The notes below the pieces were generated by a model. It searched no databases. It worked only from the letters and a program-made list of their open reading frames with translations, and was not told the origin of the DNA. Below, in pieces: positions 52,836 to 61,486 of a stretch of 64,000 nucleotides of DNA (its first letter is position 1; every line of letters starts with the position of its first letter). The DNA lies in NCBI RefSeq assembly GCF_900102685.1, contig NZ_FMZA01000013.1, forward strand, positions 39,043-103,042, read 5' to 3'. The translations under genes were made by a program, and so were the position numbers. The DNA comes from Melghirimyces thermohalophilus (GTDB lineage: Bacteria > Bacillota > Bacilli > Thermoactinomycetales > DSM-45169).

Positions 52836-52930
52836 CCAAGAACCCGGCTCCTCAGCTTACAGGGAGCCGGGTTCTTGGCCGTTGGTCCCAAACCCATTCT
52901 AAGTGTTTGATCAATGGGTTTCGGTTTTCT
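52836..52930 (+). terminator. Tandem hairpins after nrdF
   Basis: Hairpin 1: perfect 16-base arms CCAAGAACCCGGCTCC (52836-52851) and GGAGCCGGGTTCTTGG (52863-52878), without U-tract. Hairpin 2: AAACCCATT (52890-52898) and AATGGGTTT (52913-52921), then CGGTTTTCTT. Together they probably end the nrd transcript. Bases 52931-53041 are the upstream region of the next gene. Confidence 0.7.
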
Positions 52931-53041
52931 TACTAAATATGTGATTGTTATGTTAGATTCGAGAGACAGGATAACATCCAACTGTTATACGGACTGTCCA
53001 ATCGTTTAAATGATACTATGCTGCTAAGGAGGTTAAGCAAA

Positions 53042-54481
53042 ATGATTCAATATCGGTTGTATATTGATGGAACGTGGCAAGACGCGTCGACGGAAGCGTA
53101 TTTTGATGTGACCAATCCCGCCGACGGCTCGGTAGTCGGCCGCATGGCGGACGGCGGGAAGGAAGAGGTGAAAAAGGCTGTAGATGCCGCTTCCAGGGCA
53201 TTCCCGGCCTGGTCCCGGAAAACCGCCCGGGAGCGGGGAGAACTGCTGGCCCGGGTATACGACGGGATGATGGAACGGAAGGAGGAGATGGCCCGCCTCA
53301 TGACCCAGGAGCAGGGCAAACCTCTGGCGGAAGCGCGAGGTGAGGTGCAATACGCCGCCGACTTCTTCCAATGGTATGCGGAAGAAGCCAAGCGGATCTA
53401 TGGCGAAACCATCCCCGCCAGCTCCCCGGACAAGCGGATCTGGGTGCAGCACCAACCGGTAGGGGTGGCGGCGGCGATCACCCCCTGGAATTTCCCAGCG
53501 GCCATGATCACGCGCAAAGCGGCTCCGGCCCTTGCCGCTGGCTGCACCATGGTGGTCAAACCGGCGGAACAAACCCCGCTGACTGCGGCGTTGCTAGCAG
53601 AGATCATGGAAAACGCCGGCATTCCTGCTGGGGTGTTTAATCTGGTGACCGGAAGCCGGGCAGCAGAGATCGGAGATGCCCTCCTAGCGGATGAACGCGT
53701 CCGGAAACTGACCTTCACCGGCTCGACGGAAGTGGGCAAAACCTTGATGAGACAGGCAGCGGACACCGTCAAACGACTCAGCTTGGAGTTGGGGGGACAC
53801 GCTCCTTACCTCGTCTTTGAGGATGCGGACTTGGAACAAGCGGCTCAAGAAGTGTTGGACAGCAAATTCCGCAATGCCGGTCAAACCTGCGTCTGCACCA
53901 ATCGGGTCTATGTTCATCGCAGCATCAAAGATGAATTTACCTCCCTGCTGACCCGTTATGCCCGTGAACTGAAGGTGGGGAACGGACTGGAGGAGGACGT
54001 GCAGATCGGTCCCCTGATCGATGAAGCCGCCTTGGAAAAAGTGGATCGACACGTCCGTGACGCCGAGGCGAAGGGAGCAAAGGTGATGCTTGGAGGGAAC
54101 CGGATACCGGTGAATGGAAACGGCTGCTTCTTTGAACCGACGGTTCTGTTGGACACGACGGAACAGATGCAGGTGGAACAGGAGGAGACCTTCGGCCCGG
54201 TGCTCCCTGTTCATGCCTTCGATACGGAAGAAGAGGCCCTCGAATTGGCCAACAACACCCGATTCGGCTTGGCCGCTTACCTGTACACCCGGGACTTGTC
54301 CCGCGCCGTCCGTGTCTCGGAAGGCCTGGAATACGGGATCGTCGGGGTAAACGACGGCATGCCGTCCACTGCTCAAGCCCCCTTCGGCGGGATGAAAGAG
54401 AGCGGCCTCGGTCGGGAAGGCGGCCGTTACGGAATCGAAGAATATCTGGAAACCAAGTATATCTCCATTGGTCTGAAGTAA
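53042..54481 (+). CDS. gabD: Succinate-semialdehyde dehydrogenase (GabD-like)
   Basis: 479-residue NAD(P)-dependent aldehyde dehydrogenase. Catalytic glutamate in LSLELGGHAPYLVF near residue 255, catalytic cysteine in FRNAGQTCVCTNRVYVH near 289 (the CxC pair is typical of SSADH, where the second cysteine is a redox partner), and the NAD site FTGSTEVGKTL. Converts succinate semialdehyde to succinate in GABA degradation; related semialdehydes are possible. Start ATG 53042 follows AAGGAGG by 9 bases. Confidence 0.9.
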   Translation: MIQYRLYIDGTWQDASTEAYFDVTNPADGSVVGRMADGGKEEVKKAVDAASRAFPAWSRKTARERGELLARVYDGMMERKEEMARLMTQEQGKPLAEARGEVQYAADFFQWYAEEAKRIYGETIPASSPDKRIWVQHQPVGVAAAITPWNFPAAMITRKAAPALAAGCTMVVKPAEQTPLTAALLAEIMENAGIPAGVFNLVTGSRAAEIGDALLADERVRKLTFTGSTEVGKTLMRQAADTVKRLSLELGGHAPYLVFEDADLEQAAQEVLDSKFRNAGQTCVCTNRVYVHRSIKDEFTSLLTRYARELKVGNGLEEDVQIGPLIDEAALEKVDRHVRDAEAKGAKVMLGGNRIPVNGNGCFFEPTVLLDTTEQMQVEQEETFGPVLPVHAFDTEEEALELANNTRFGLAAYLYTRDLSRAVRVSEGLEYGIVGVNDGMPSTAQAPFGGMKESGLGREGGRYGIEEYLETKYISIGLK

Positions 54482-55002
54482 CTCGGTCTTTCAACCCTGC
54501 ATCTAACAGCAGCCGCGGCGGAACGGGGCAGTCTTGGCGATGGGAAGATACCCTCCCACTAAACGGGAGGGGTTTCCAGTCAATTTGGACCACTATGATT
54601 GCCTGTCTGAGAATCCGGCCGAGCCCATGTTCATCGTTCGATTCAGATGAGCACCGCTGTTTTCGTCCCCGGGTTTTTCTTTCCGCGAGGCTTGGGAAAG
54701 TGATCGCATCTTCTGGATCCCGATGGTAGTCAGGTTCGATCTGAAGAAATGTCCTTATAATAACTTTATTGTGTTGGTCTGTTTTTTCGAAAAAAATATC
54801 CGAATTAAAGAGAGATAAAAGAAACGGAGTGAGGGAATCGACCGTTTACTGTGGTGAACCTCTATAAGGACGGGAAGTGTCCGTAACACGAGGTGTTCAT
54901 GTTTAGATCCCGGAGAAGAAGGTAAAACCATTAAGGAACCTTCCAGCGATCGAGCATTTTTTAATCTGACAAGGAGTGATTACTATCCCCGGAGCACAAC
55001 CT
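54482..55002. other. Intergenic region before the small membrane gene
   Basis: About 520 bases with no recognised coding frame. It contains a stem CCCTCCC (54551-54557)/GGGAGGG (54565-54571) followed by only three T, possibly a weak terminator for gabD, and a TATAAT-like sequence near 54757. The composition shifts to AT-rich around 54.75-54.83 kb. Nothing else stands out. Confidence 0.45.
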
Positions 55003-55209
55003 ATGCAACCGGATTGGATGAATCAATTGATCATCCCTCTAGGTGCGGAACTAGCCGTTTTTATTATCAAAGCCTTGATCGTCGCTTTTGTGGCAACCTG
55101 GCTGCTCAATAAGTATGTCAAACCTTTTTTCCCGAAACAGAGAGAAGCGGTGTCCACGGAACAGAGCGTTGAGGAGTCAAACACACAGGAGCAACATACG
55201 AATTCATAA
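55003..55209 (+). CDS. Small single-pass membrane protein
   Basis: 68 residues: a short polar N-terminus (QPDWMNQLIIPLG), a hydrophobic segment at about 14-38 (AVFIIKALIVAFVATWLLNKY), and an acidic, glutamine/serine-rich cytoplasmic-type tail (STEQSVEESNTQEQ). Not recognised. ATG 55003 has GGAG 9 bases upstream; GTG 54976 in the same frame sits directly on its AAGGA and is less likely. A terminator follows, so it is a separate unit from the dioxygenase. Confidence 0.65.
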   Translation: MQPDWMNQLIIPLGAELAVFIIKALIVAFVATWLLNKYVKPFFPKQREAVSTEQSVEESNTQEQHTNS

Positions 55210-55226
55210 ACCGGAATCCGGTTGCG

Positions 55227-55259
55227 GCTGCTGACAGGAAAAGGTCAGCGGCTGTTTTT
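55227..55259 (+). terminator. Terminator after the small membrane gene
   Basis: Stem GCTGCTGAC (55227-55235) with GTCAGCGGC (55244-55252), one G-U, then TGTTTTT. Confidence 0.8.
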
Positions 55260-55284
55260 ATGTCAAGAAAACGGAGGTGATCCC

Positions 55285-56244
55285 GTGCAACTGACCGGCA
55301 TTCACCATGTTTCGGCGCTGACGGCAGATGCTCCCCGGAATCGAAGCTTTTATACGGAGACCCTGGGTCTGCGCTTGGTAAAGAAGACGGTCAACCAAGA
55401 TGATACATCCTGTTATCATTTGTTTTACGGGGATGAACAGGGAAACCCGGGGACGGAATTGACGTTTTTTGATATTCCTCAACTGGCGCCCACCCACCCG
55501 GGGACCGGCAGCATATCATCAGTTTCGCTGCGGGTAAAAGGTCGGGAAGCGCTCCATTATTGGGCGGATCGGTTTGACCAACTTCAGGTGGAACATGAAG
55601 GCTTCTCCGACCGCGGAGGACGGGATGGACTCCTTTTCCGGGATTTCGAGGGGCAGCGATTGGCGTTGGTCGTGGAAGATGAAAAGGGCGTCCCTGGCGG
55701 TCATCCATGGGAAAAAAGTCCGGTTCCAGTCGAGCATGGCATTCTGGGACTGGGCCCGGTGATGTTGACGGTGGCCGAAGCGGAACCCACTCTCCGCATA
55801 CTGCTGGATGTGCTGGGATTCCGTCCGGCGGGAGAATATCCGTCTCCAGATGAGGGGCAACCGGATATCCAGATCTTCGCTACGGGTGACGGGGGTCCCG
55901 GCGCCGAGATCCACGTGGAAGAGCGGCCCGATCTCCCGAGGGAACGCCTGGGCCGGGGCGGGGTCCATCACGTTGCGTTCCGGGTGCCTGACGATAAGGA
56001 ATACGAGGCGTGGCTGGAGCGGTTAAACGAGGCGGGAATTCACCATTCAGGCCCTATTGACCGCTATTATTTCCGCTCCATCTACTTTCGGGAACCAAAC
56101 GGGATTTTGTTTGAACTGGCCACCGATGGCCCCGGGTTTGCGACAGATGAGGACCCCGACCACTTAGGAGAAAAGCTGGCTCTTCCTCCTTTTCTGGAAC
56201 CCCAACGGGAAAGAATCGAAGCCCGGTTGCGACCGCTGGATTAA
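55285..56244 (+). CDS. Ring-cleaving dioxygenase (MhqO/MhqA-like VOC protein)
   Basis: 319-residue protein with two vicinal-oxygen-chelate (glyoxalase/extradiol dioxygenase) modules. The first begins LTGIHHVSALTADAPRNRSF, with the second metal motif GRGGVHHVAFRVPDD near residue 231 and the terminal glutamate in FREPNGILFELATDGPGF. Bacillus MhqA/MhqE/MhqO proteins of this type protect against quinones and are controlled by MhqR. GTG 55285 is the start, five bases after CGGAGGTGAT; upstream frames lie within the preceding terminator. Confidence 0.88.
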   Translation: MQLTGIHHVSALTADAPRNRSFYTETLGLRLVKKTVNQDDTSCYHLFYGDEQGNPGTELTFFDIPQLAPTHPGTGSISSVSLRVKGREALHYWADRFDQLQVEHEGFSDRGGRDGLLFRDFEGQRLALVVEDEKGVPGGHPWEKSPVPVEHGILGLGPVMLTVAEAEPTLRILLDVLGFRPAGEYPSPDEGQPDIQIFATGDGGPGAEIHVEERPDLPRERLGRGGVHHVAFRVPDDKEYEAWLERLNEAGIHHSGPIDRYYFRSIYFREPNGILFELATDGPGFATDEDPDHLGEKLALPPFLEPQRERIEARLRPLD

Positions 56245-56251
56245 ATCAATT

Positions 56252-56277
56252 AGCGACCCTAAGCGGGTCGTTTTTTT
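56252..56277 (+). terminator. Terminator after the dioxygenase
   Basis: GCGACCC (56253-56259) pairs with GGGTCGT (56265-56271), followed by a T7 run. Confidence 0.88.
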
Positions 56278-56365
56278 GATTCGTTCGCCACCTGGGTGGT
56301 TTGTTTTCTCGCAATGAGTATGCTACAGTATCGTTGTATTTTGCAACGGAATGGGGTGGTGTCAG

Positions 56366-58066
56366 ATGAGAATATTGGCGGTCGCTCCCTACCCAGGGTT
56401 GAAGAAGCTGCTGTTGGAGTGGGCCGATAAGGACCCGGAGATCGATCTAGAAGTGGAAACGGGGGACTTAGAAGCTGGTGTGAAGCAGGCGGCCCGTGCC
56501 GAGGAGAATGGGTTTGATCTGGTGATCAGCCGCGGAGGGACGGCTCAGCTGATCCAGGAAGCGATCTCCCTTCCGGTGATTGAGATCCCGATCACCGGCT
56601 ACGACATGCTGCGGGTGTTAACGCTGGTCAAGGATTATCAGGGCGATGCGGCTATTGTCGGTTTTCCCGCCATTACCCGGGGAGCGGTTACGGTGCGGGA
56701 TCTGTTGGGACTGGATCTAAAGAGTTATACGATCCACGACCCCGGAGAAGTGAGACAGGTTTTGACGCAGCTGCGTCAAGCGGGAGTCCGGGTCGTACTG
56801 GGTGATGTTGTGACCGTGCGGACAGCGGGAGAAGAGGGACTACACGGCATTCTGATCACCTCGGGAAAAGAGGCGGTGTCAGATGCTTTCCGAGAAGCCA
56901 AGCAGACCTTTCAACGGATTCGGCATCGAGAGGAGAAACTCCGCTTGTTGCAGTCGATCCTAGATCGGGAGGAGCGGGGGATTCTGATCACCGATCATCA
57001 AGGGAGGACGATCTATGCCAACTACCGGTTAAAGAAATGGTTGGATATGACCGAGAGAGGAGCAGAAGATGTGGCCGCCTGGTTGTGGCGGGAACATCCC
57101 TTTTTAAAGGATAGGAGGATTGTCCACGGGATCACTCTCCCTTCAGAACGGAGCGTGGTGGTGCAGTCCGAGGAGGTGGACGGGTTTGTGGTGTACACCT
57201 TCCAGGAAAGCGCGTACCCGGAGGGACAAGGAATCAAGGTCAAACGGAGCGGCTTTGCCGCGTTCTCCCGCATCGAAGGTAGGAGCGGATCCATACGGCA
57301 GGCGGTGGAGCAAGCCAGAGTAGCGGCCTCCACTTCGACGCCGGTTTGGCTCACAGGGGAGAAGGGAACTGGAAAAACCCGCTTTGCTGAGGCGATCCAC
57401 CTGGCAAGCGGGCGGCGAGGTCCCTTGATCACAGTAGATGGAGCCCGCATGGAACAGATACTGGTGGATCGTGAAATAGATGTGGCCCAGGGGGGAACTC
57501 TTCATGTGGAGCGAGCGGATCAGCTGTCTGCCGGCATCAGGGAACGTCTGCTTTCTGATACTGCGGAAGATAATGGACCTCGGCTGATTTTTTCCTCTGG
57601 CTATCGAGCTGCTGATATGAAAGGAAGCTCCTATATCTTCATTCACTTACCTCCTCTGCGGGAGCGGATCGAGGATTTGGACGACTTATGCCGTCTTTGG
57701 ATTGCCCAGTTCAATTCCAAGTACGGAAAACAGGTGGTCGGCTTGGAGCCGGAATTGTTGGAGTTGTTTAAGAGGGAACGTTGGCCGGGGAACCTACCCC
57801 AGCTGGCTGCTACGTTGGAAGGGTTGGTACGGGAAGCGAATACCCCCTTTCTATCTGTCGACCAAGGACGGAAGCAACTGAATCAATCGATGGGGTTTAC
57901 ACAAGGGATATCAGAATGCAACAACTTTTTAAGCGGGACTTTAGAAGAAATCGAGGAACGGATCATCCGCCAGGTGTTGGAAGAAGAAGGGGACAATCGG
58001 ACAAAGGCGGCCAAACGACTGGGAATCAACCGTAGTACCTTGTGGCGAAAACTGAATCGCAAATAA
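56366..58066 (+). CDS. PrpR-type regulator with degenerate AAA domain
   Basis: 566-residue regulator. Residues 1-190 form a PrpR N-terminal domain (LVISRGGTAQLIQE, VIEIPITGYDMLRV, GDVVTVRTAGEEG). A PAS domain follows (GILITDHQGRTIYANYRLKK), then an NtrC-type AAA domain with Walker A LTGEKGTGKTRFAEAIH near residue 335, and a Fis-type helix-turn-helix (NRTKAAKRLGINRSTLWRKL). The AAA domain is shortened: the GAFTGA loop that contacts sigma-54 is absent and Walker B reads TLHVERAD instead of TLFLDE. It likely acts with the housekeeping sigma factor. ATG 56366 follows GGGGTGG. It precedes the KdgT/DtnK/PdxA2 genes it presumably controls. Confidence 0.85.
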   Translation: MRILAVAPYPGLKKLLLEWADKDPEIDLEVETGDLEAGVKQAARAEENGFDLVISRGGTAQLIQEAISLPVIEIPITGYDMLRVLTLVKDYQGDAAIVGFPAITRGAVTVRDLLGLDLKSYTIHDPGEVRQVLTQLRQAGVRVVLGDVVTVRTAGEEGLHGILITSGKEAVSDAFREAKQTFQRIRHREEKLRLLQSILDREERGILITDHQGRTIYANYRLKKWLDMTERGAEDVAAWLWREHPFLKDRRIVHGITLPSERSVVVQSEEVDGFVVYTFQESAYPEGQGIKVKRSGFAAFSRIEGRSGSIRQAVEQARVAASTSTPVWLTGEKGTGKTRFAEAIHLASGRRGPLITVDGARMEQILVDREIDVAQGGTLHVERADQLSAGIRERLLSDTAEDNGPRLIFSSGYRAADMKGSSYIFIHLPPLRERIEDLDDLCRLWIAQFNSKYGKQVVGLEPELLELFKRERWPGNLPQLAATLEGLVREANTPFLSVDQGRKQLNQSMGFTQGISECNNFLSGTLEEIEERIIRQVLEEEGDNRTKAAKRLGINRSTLWRKLNRK

Positions 58067-58107
58067 CCTCTCCCGGAAAACGGTTACTAATACCATTGCA
58101 ATATAGA

Positions 58108-58144
58108 ACATAACTTATGTAGACTCAAAGTGAAAGCGTTTTCT
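58108..58144 (+). promoter_or_regulatory. Palindrome and cre site before kdgT
   Basis: ACATAACTTATGT (58108-58120) is a perfect 6-1-6 inverted repeat, a candidate site for the adjacent PrpR-like regulator. TGAAAGCGTTTTCT (58131-58144) is a near-ideal CcpA cre. A -10-like TAAAAT lies near 58161. Together they suggest specific activation plus catabolite repression of the operon. Confidence 0.65.
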
Positions 58145-58201
58145 TTTGGTTTATTTGTTGTAAAATTAAACGAATCTGATACGGTAAGGGAGAGGTTGGC
58201 A

Positions 58202-59155
58202 ATGAAGATCAAGCGGTTTATGGATCGGATTCCCGGTGGGATGATGGTGATTCCGCTGCTCACGGCGGCTCTGATCAACACCTTTGCCCCGGGACTGCTG
58301 CGGATCGGAAACTTTACCCAAGATCTGTTTGTGGACGGATCGGGCACGTTGATCGCGCTGTTCCTGCTTTGTGCCGGGGCGCAGATCAACCTGCGCAGTT
58401 TCGGAGTCAGTCTGGCCAAAGGGGCCACCCTCCTGGGGGTGAAATGGCTGGTGGGAGCGGCGGTTGGCCTGATCGCCTACACCTTCGCCGGAGAGGACAG
58501 CTTGTGGCTCGGTCTCGCGCCCTTAGCGATCATTGCGGCGATGACCAATAGCAACGGTGGCTTGTATATGGCGATTGTGGGCCAATACGGGAATAAAGAA
58601 GATAAAGCGGCCTATTCTCTGTTGGCACTCAATGACGGACCGTTTCTCACCATGGTGGCCCTCAGCATTTTTGGGGCGATGGGTTATGTGGAAGGATTCT
58701 TCTCCTTGCAATCTTTTCTGTCGGTCTTGCTGCCGATTCTGGTGGGGATGGTTTTGGGTAATCTGGACGACGAAATGCGAAACTTCCTGGGGAAAGGCAG
58801 CGACATGTTGATCCCCTTCTTCGCCTTCGCCCTGGGGATGGGAATCGATTTCAGCAAGATTATCGAAGGGGGACTCAGCGGAATCCTACTGGGTGTGCTG
58901 ACTGTTATTTTGACTGGCACCGCCGGTTACCTCGTCTTTAAAGCCTGCGGCTGGAACCCCATCACCGGAGCAGCGGAAGGTTCGACGGCGGGTAACGCTG
59001 TGGCCACTCCTGCGGCTATCGCTGCAGCCAACGCTTCTTTCGCCAAGGTATCGGCGCTGGCTACGGTTCAGGTGGCGGCGTCCACAGTGACGACTGCCTT
59101 GCTGTTGCCGTTGTATATCGCGTTCCTAGTGAAAAAACCTTGGAAAAAATCCTGA
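58202..59155 (+). CDS. 2-keto-3-deoxygluconate permease family transporter
   Basis: 317-residue KdgT-family membrane carrier with about ten hydrophobic segments. Family features: KRFMDRIPGGMMVIPLLTAA at the N-terminus, LCAGAQINLRSFG, AAMTNSNGGLYMAI, LNDGPFLTM and EGSTAGNAVATPAAIAAANA near residue 260. KdgT imports 2-keto-3-deoxygluconate, but members beside DUF1537 kinases and PdxA2 are thought to import four-carbon acid sugars. ATG 58202 follows GGGAGAGG. 14 bases separate it from the kinase gene. Confidence 0.88.
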   Translation: MKIKRFMDRIPGGMMVIPLLTAALINTFAPGLLRIGNFTQDLFVDGSGTLIALFLLCAGAQINLRSFGVSLAKGATLLGVKWLVGAAVGLIAYTFAGEDSLWLGLAPLAIIAAMTNSNGGLYMAIVGQYGNKEDKAAYSLLALNDGPFLTMVALSIFGAMGYVEGFFSLQSFLSVLLPILVGMVLGNLDDEMRNFLGKGSDMLIPFFAFALGMGIDFSKIIEGGLSGILLGVLTVILTGTAGYLVFKACGWNPITGAAEGSTAGNAVATPAAIAAANASFAKVSALATVQVAASTVTTALLLPLYIAFLVKKPWKKS

Positions 59156-59169
59156 CGGAGGCCACTCTT

Positions 59170-60438
59170 ATGGAAGGTATCCATGTGAACCGGGATCCCG
59201 CCATCGGCGTGATCGCCGATGATCTGACTGGAGCGGGGGATACGGGTGTTCAATTTGTCGCCAAAGGGTTGGAAGTCTCTGTTCTGTTCTGTCCCGAAGC
59301 TTCCCTTGGGGCAACGGATGGTATCGTGCTGGAAACGGATAGTCGGACGCTTGCCCCGACTGCGGCCGCCAAAGCGGTATCCCAGGCGGTCCGGTGGCTG
59401 AAGGAGCAAGGGACGAAACTTTATTACAAAAAAATCGATTCCACCTTAAGAGGAAATGTAGGATCCGAGGTGCAAGCGGCCCTGGATGAATCAGGGCTCC
59501 CGTTTGCCGTGATCGCTCCCGCCTATCCCAAAATGGGTCGGGCCACAGAAGGAGGTATCCATTATGTGAAAGGGGTCCCCGTTCATGAAACGGAGGTGGC
59601 CCGGGATCCCCGAACACCGGTCACCGAATCGGATCTCAGCCGTCTTTTGACGGCTCAGACAGGGGAAAAGACCATGCTTTTTCCCCGAGGTTCCGGGGAG
59701 GATTGGGCAGAACGGCTGGCTAATTGTCGGAAAAAGGGCATCCGGCTGTTGATCTTTGATGCCGCCACCGATGAGGATTTGGTCCGAATTGTTCAGCAGT
59801 TGAGGCAGCATGCTGTTCTGTGGGTCGGTTCTGCCGGGTTGGCCGAGCACCTTCTTCCTGCGCTGGGAGAAGAGAAAAGGGAGGAACTGCCTGAGACCCG
59901 GGGTCCTGTGTTGACCGTATCCGGCAGCATGTCCCAGGTAACCCAAAGGCAGGTGAAACGAATGCTGCAGGAACCCGGGACGGAAATCCTCGAGTTGGAT
60001 CCCACCCGCTTGCTGTTCGCCGATCCCCCCTCTCTGGAGGATGCCATGGAACGAGCCGGCCGGGTCTTAAAGCAAGGCCGTGACCTGGTGATATACGTCG
60101 GATCCGGAGATACGACCGGAGCGAAACCAGCCGGTTGGAATCGAGCCGAAGCGGGTGAACGGATCGTCGGTGAATTGGGAAAACTCGCTGGGGAAGTGAT
60201 CCGGCAAAATCAGGTGGAACGTCTCATCCTGACCGGAGGGGATACGGCCAAATCCGTCTGTCGCCACATCGGGGCACAGGGTCTGACCCTGAAGGGAGAA
60301 GTGGAGCCGGGACTCCCCATCGGTACCCTTCTGGGCGGTCCTTCGGGACTGGCCGTCACCAAAGCAGGCGCCTTCGGTTCGGATGTCTCATTGGTTGAAG
60401 CAAATCATCGGTTAAAGGGGACAAAAGTGTATGAGTGA
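59170..60438 (+). CDS. dtnK: Four-carbon acid sugar kinase (DUF1537, DtnK-like)
   Basis: 422-residue kinase of the DUF1537/OtnK family, which phosphorylates D-threonate, L-threonate or erythronate at C4. The N-terminal domain shows IGVIADDLTGAGDTGVQFV and KKIDSTLRGNVGSE; the C-terminal nucleotide-binding part has LILTGGDTAKSV and EPGLPIGTLLGG. Paired with PdxA2 it is most likely D-threonate kinase, though the precise epimer is not visible. Start ATG 59170 follows CGGAGG; TTG 59140 in frame overlaps the permease gene. Its end overlaps pdxA2 by 8 bases. Confidence 0.88.
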   Translation: MEGIHVNRDPAIGVIADDLTGAGDTGVQFVAKGLEVSVLFCPEASLGATDGIVLETDSRTLAPTAAAKAVSQAVRWLKEQGTKLYYKKIDSTLRGNVGSEVQAALDESGLPFAVIAPAYPKMGRATEGGIHYVKGVPVHETEVARDPRTPVTESDLSRLLTAQTGEKTMLFPRGSGEDWAERLANCRKKGIRLLIFDAATDEDLVRIVQQLRQHAVLWVGSAGLAEHLLPALGEEKREELPETRGPVLTVSGSMSQVTQRQVKRMLQEPGTEILELDPTRLLFADPPSLEDAMERAGRVLKQGRDLVIYVGSGDTTGAKPAGWNRAEAGERIVGELGKLAGEVIRQNQVERLILTGGDTAKSVCRHIGAQGLTLKGEVEPGLPIGTLLGGPSGLAVTKAGAFGSDVSLVEANHRLKGTKVYE

Positions 60439-61426
60439 CCGACCGATTATCGGAATGACGATGGGAGATGCAGCGGGGGTCGGCCCTGAGATTATCCTGA
60501 AAGCTTTACACAGGGCGGACCTTTATGATAGATGTCGCCCCATTGTGATCGGAGATCAGAAGATCATGGAACGGGCAGAGACCTTTGTTCGGACCGGCTT
60601 GGGGATTCATCCGGTGTCATCGGTGGGCGAGGCTACCTTCCAGCAGGGACAGGTGGACGTTTTGGACCTGGGATTGCTTTCTCCAGAGCTTCCCGTGGGG
60701 CAAGTCTCCCCCCAGGCAGGGGATGCCGCCTTTCGTTATCTGGAGAAGGCGATCCGCCTGGCGCAGGATGGTCAACTGGACGCCATCTGCACAGCGCCGC
60801 TCAATAAAGAAGCCCTGCAGCAAGGGGGGCACCGTTACCCGGGGCATACGGAGATTCTAGCCGATCTGACTGGAACCGACGATTATTCCATGATGTTATC
60901 GGCGCCCAAGCTAAAAGTGATTCATGTGACCACTCACGTGGGGCTGCTCGAGGCCGTTCGGATGATCCAGCCCGATAGAGTGTATCGGGTGATCCGTCTC
61001 GCCCATGACACCCTGAGCCGCGCCGGTATTGCCAAGCCGCGGATCGCCGTGTGCGGGATCAACCCCCACGCCGGGGAAAACGGCCTCTTCGGCAACGGGG
61101 AAGAGGAGGAAAAAGTGGTCCCCGCCGTGGAGAAAGCGAAGGAGGAAGGGATCGATGTAGAGGGGCCGCTGCCCGCCGACACCCTTTTCTTCCGCGCCGT
61201 CCGGGGAGACTTTGATATCGTGGTGGCCATGTATCACGACCAGGGTCATGGTCCTGTCAAAGTGTTGGGTCTGGATGCCGGCGTCAACATCACCGTGGGC
61301 CTGCCCATCATTCGGACCAGTGTGGACCATGGAACGGCCTTCGATATCGCCGGCACCGGGCAAGCGGATGAAAAAAGCATGGTGGCAGCGATCCAGCAAG
61401 CGGTGGAACTGGCTCCGAAAAGTTAA
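60431..61426 (+). CDS. pdxA2: 4-phospho-threonate 3-dehydrogenase (PdxA2)
   Basis: 331-residue PdxA-family NAD-dependent dehydrogenase-decarboxylase. N-terminal PIIGMTMGDAAGVGPEIILK; metal-binding histidines in RYPGHTEILA, GINPHAGENGLFG and AMYHDQGHGPVKVLG. In an operon with a DUF1537 kinase the substrate is 4-phospho-D-threonate or -erythronate, giving dihydroxyacetone phosphate, rather than the pyridoxal precursor. ATG 60431 lies inside the end of dtnK. Confidence 0.9.
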   Translation: MSDRPIIGMTMGDAAGVGPEIILKALHRADLYDRCRPIVIGDQKIMERAETFVRTGLGIHPVSSVGEATFQQGQVDVLDLGLLSPELPVGQVSPQAGDAAFRYLEKAIRLAQDGQLDAICTAPLNKEALQQGGHRYPGHTEILADLTGTDDYSMMLSAPKLKVIHVTTHVGLLEAVRMIQPDRVYRVIRLAHDTLSRAGIAKPRIAVCGINPHAGENGLFGNGEEEEKVVPAVEKAKEEGIDVEGPLPADTLFFRAVRGDFDIVVAMYHDQGHGPVKVLGLDAGVNITVGLPIIRTSVDHGTAFDIAGTGQADEKSMVAAIQQAVELAPKS

Positions 61427-61442
61427 TCGAATGGAGCTATGC

Positions 61443-61476
61443 AAAAAGCCGGGTGGATAGATTCCCCGGCTATTTT
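61443..61476. terminator. Bidirectional terminator between pdxA2 and the amidase
   Basis: AGCCGGG (61447-61453) pairs with CCCGGCT (61465-61471). On the plus strand ATTTTG follows; on the minus strand the stem is followed by TTTTT (complement of 61443-61447). It serves both convergent units. Confidence 0.8.
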
Positions 61477-61486
61477 GTGTTTTATC

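Noticed and set aside
54551..54571. CCCTCCC/GGGAGGG hairpin as an IS200/IS605 end
   Set aside because: No transposase or second end nearby; a weak terminator of gabD explains it as well.
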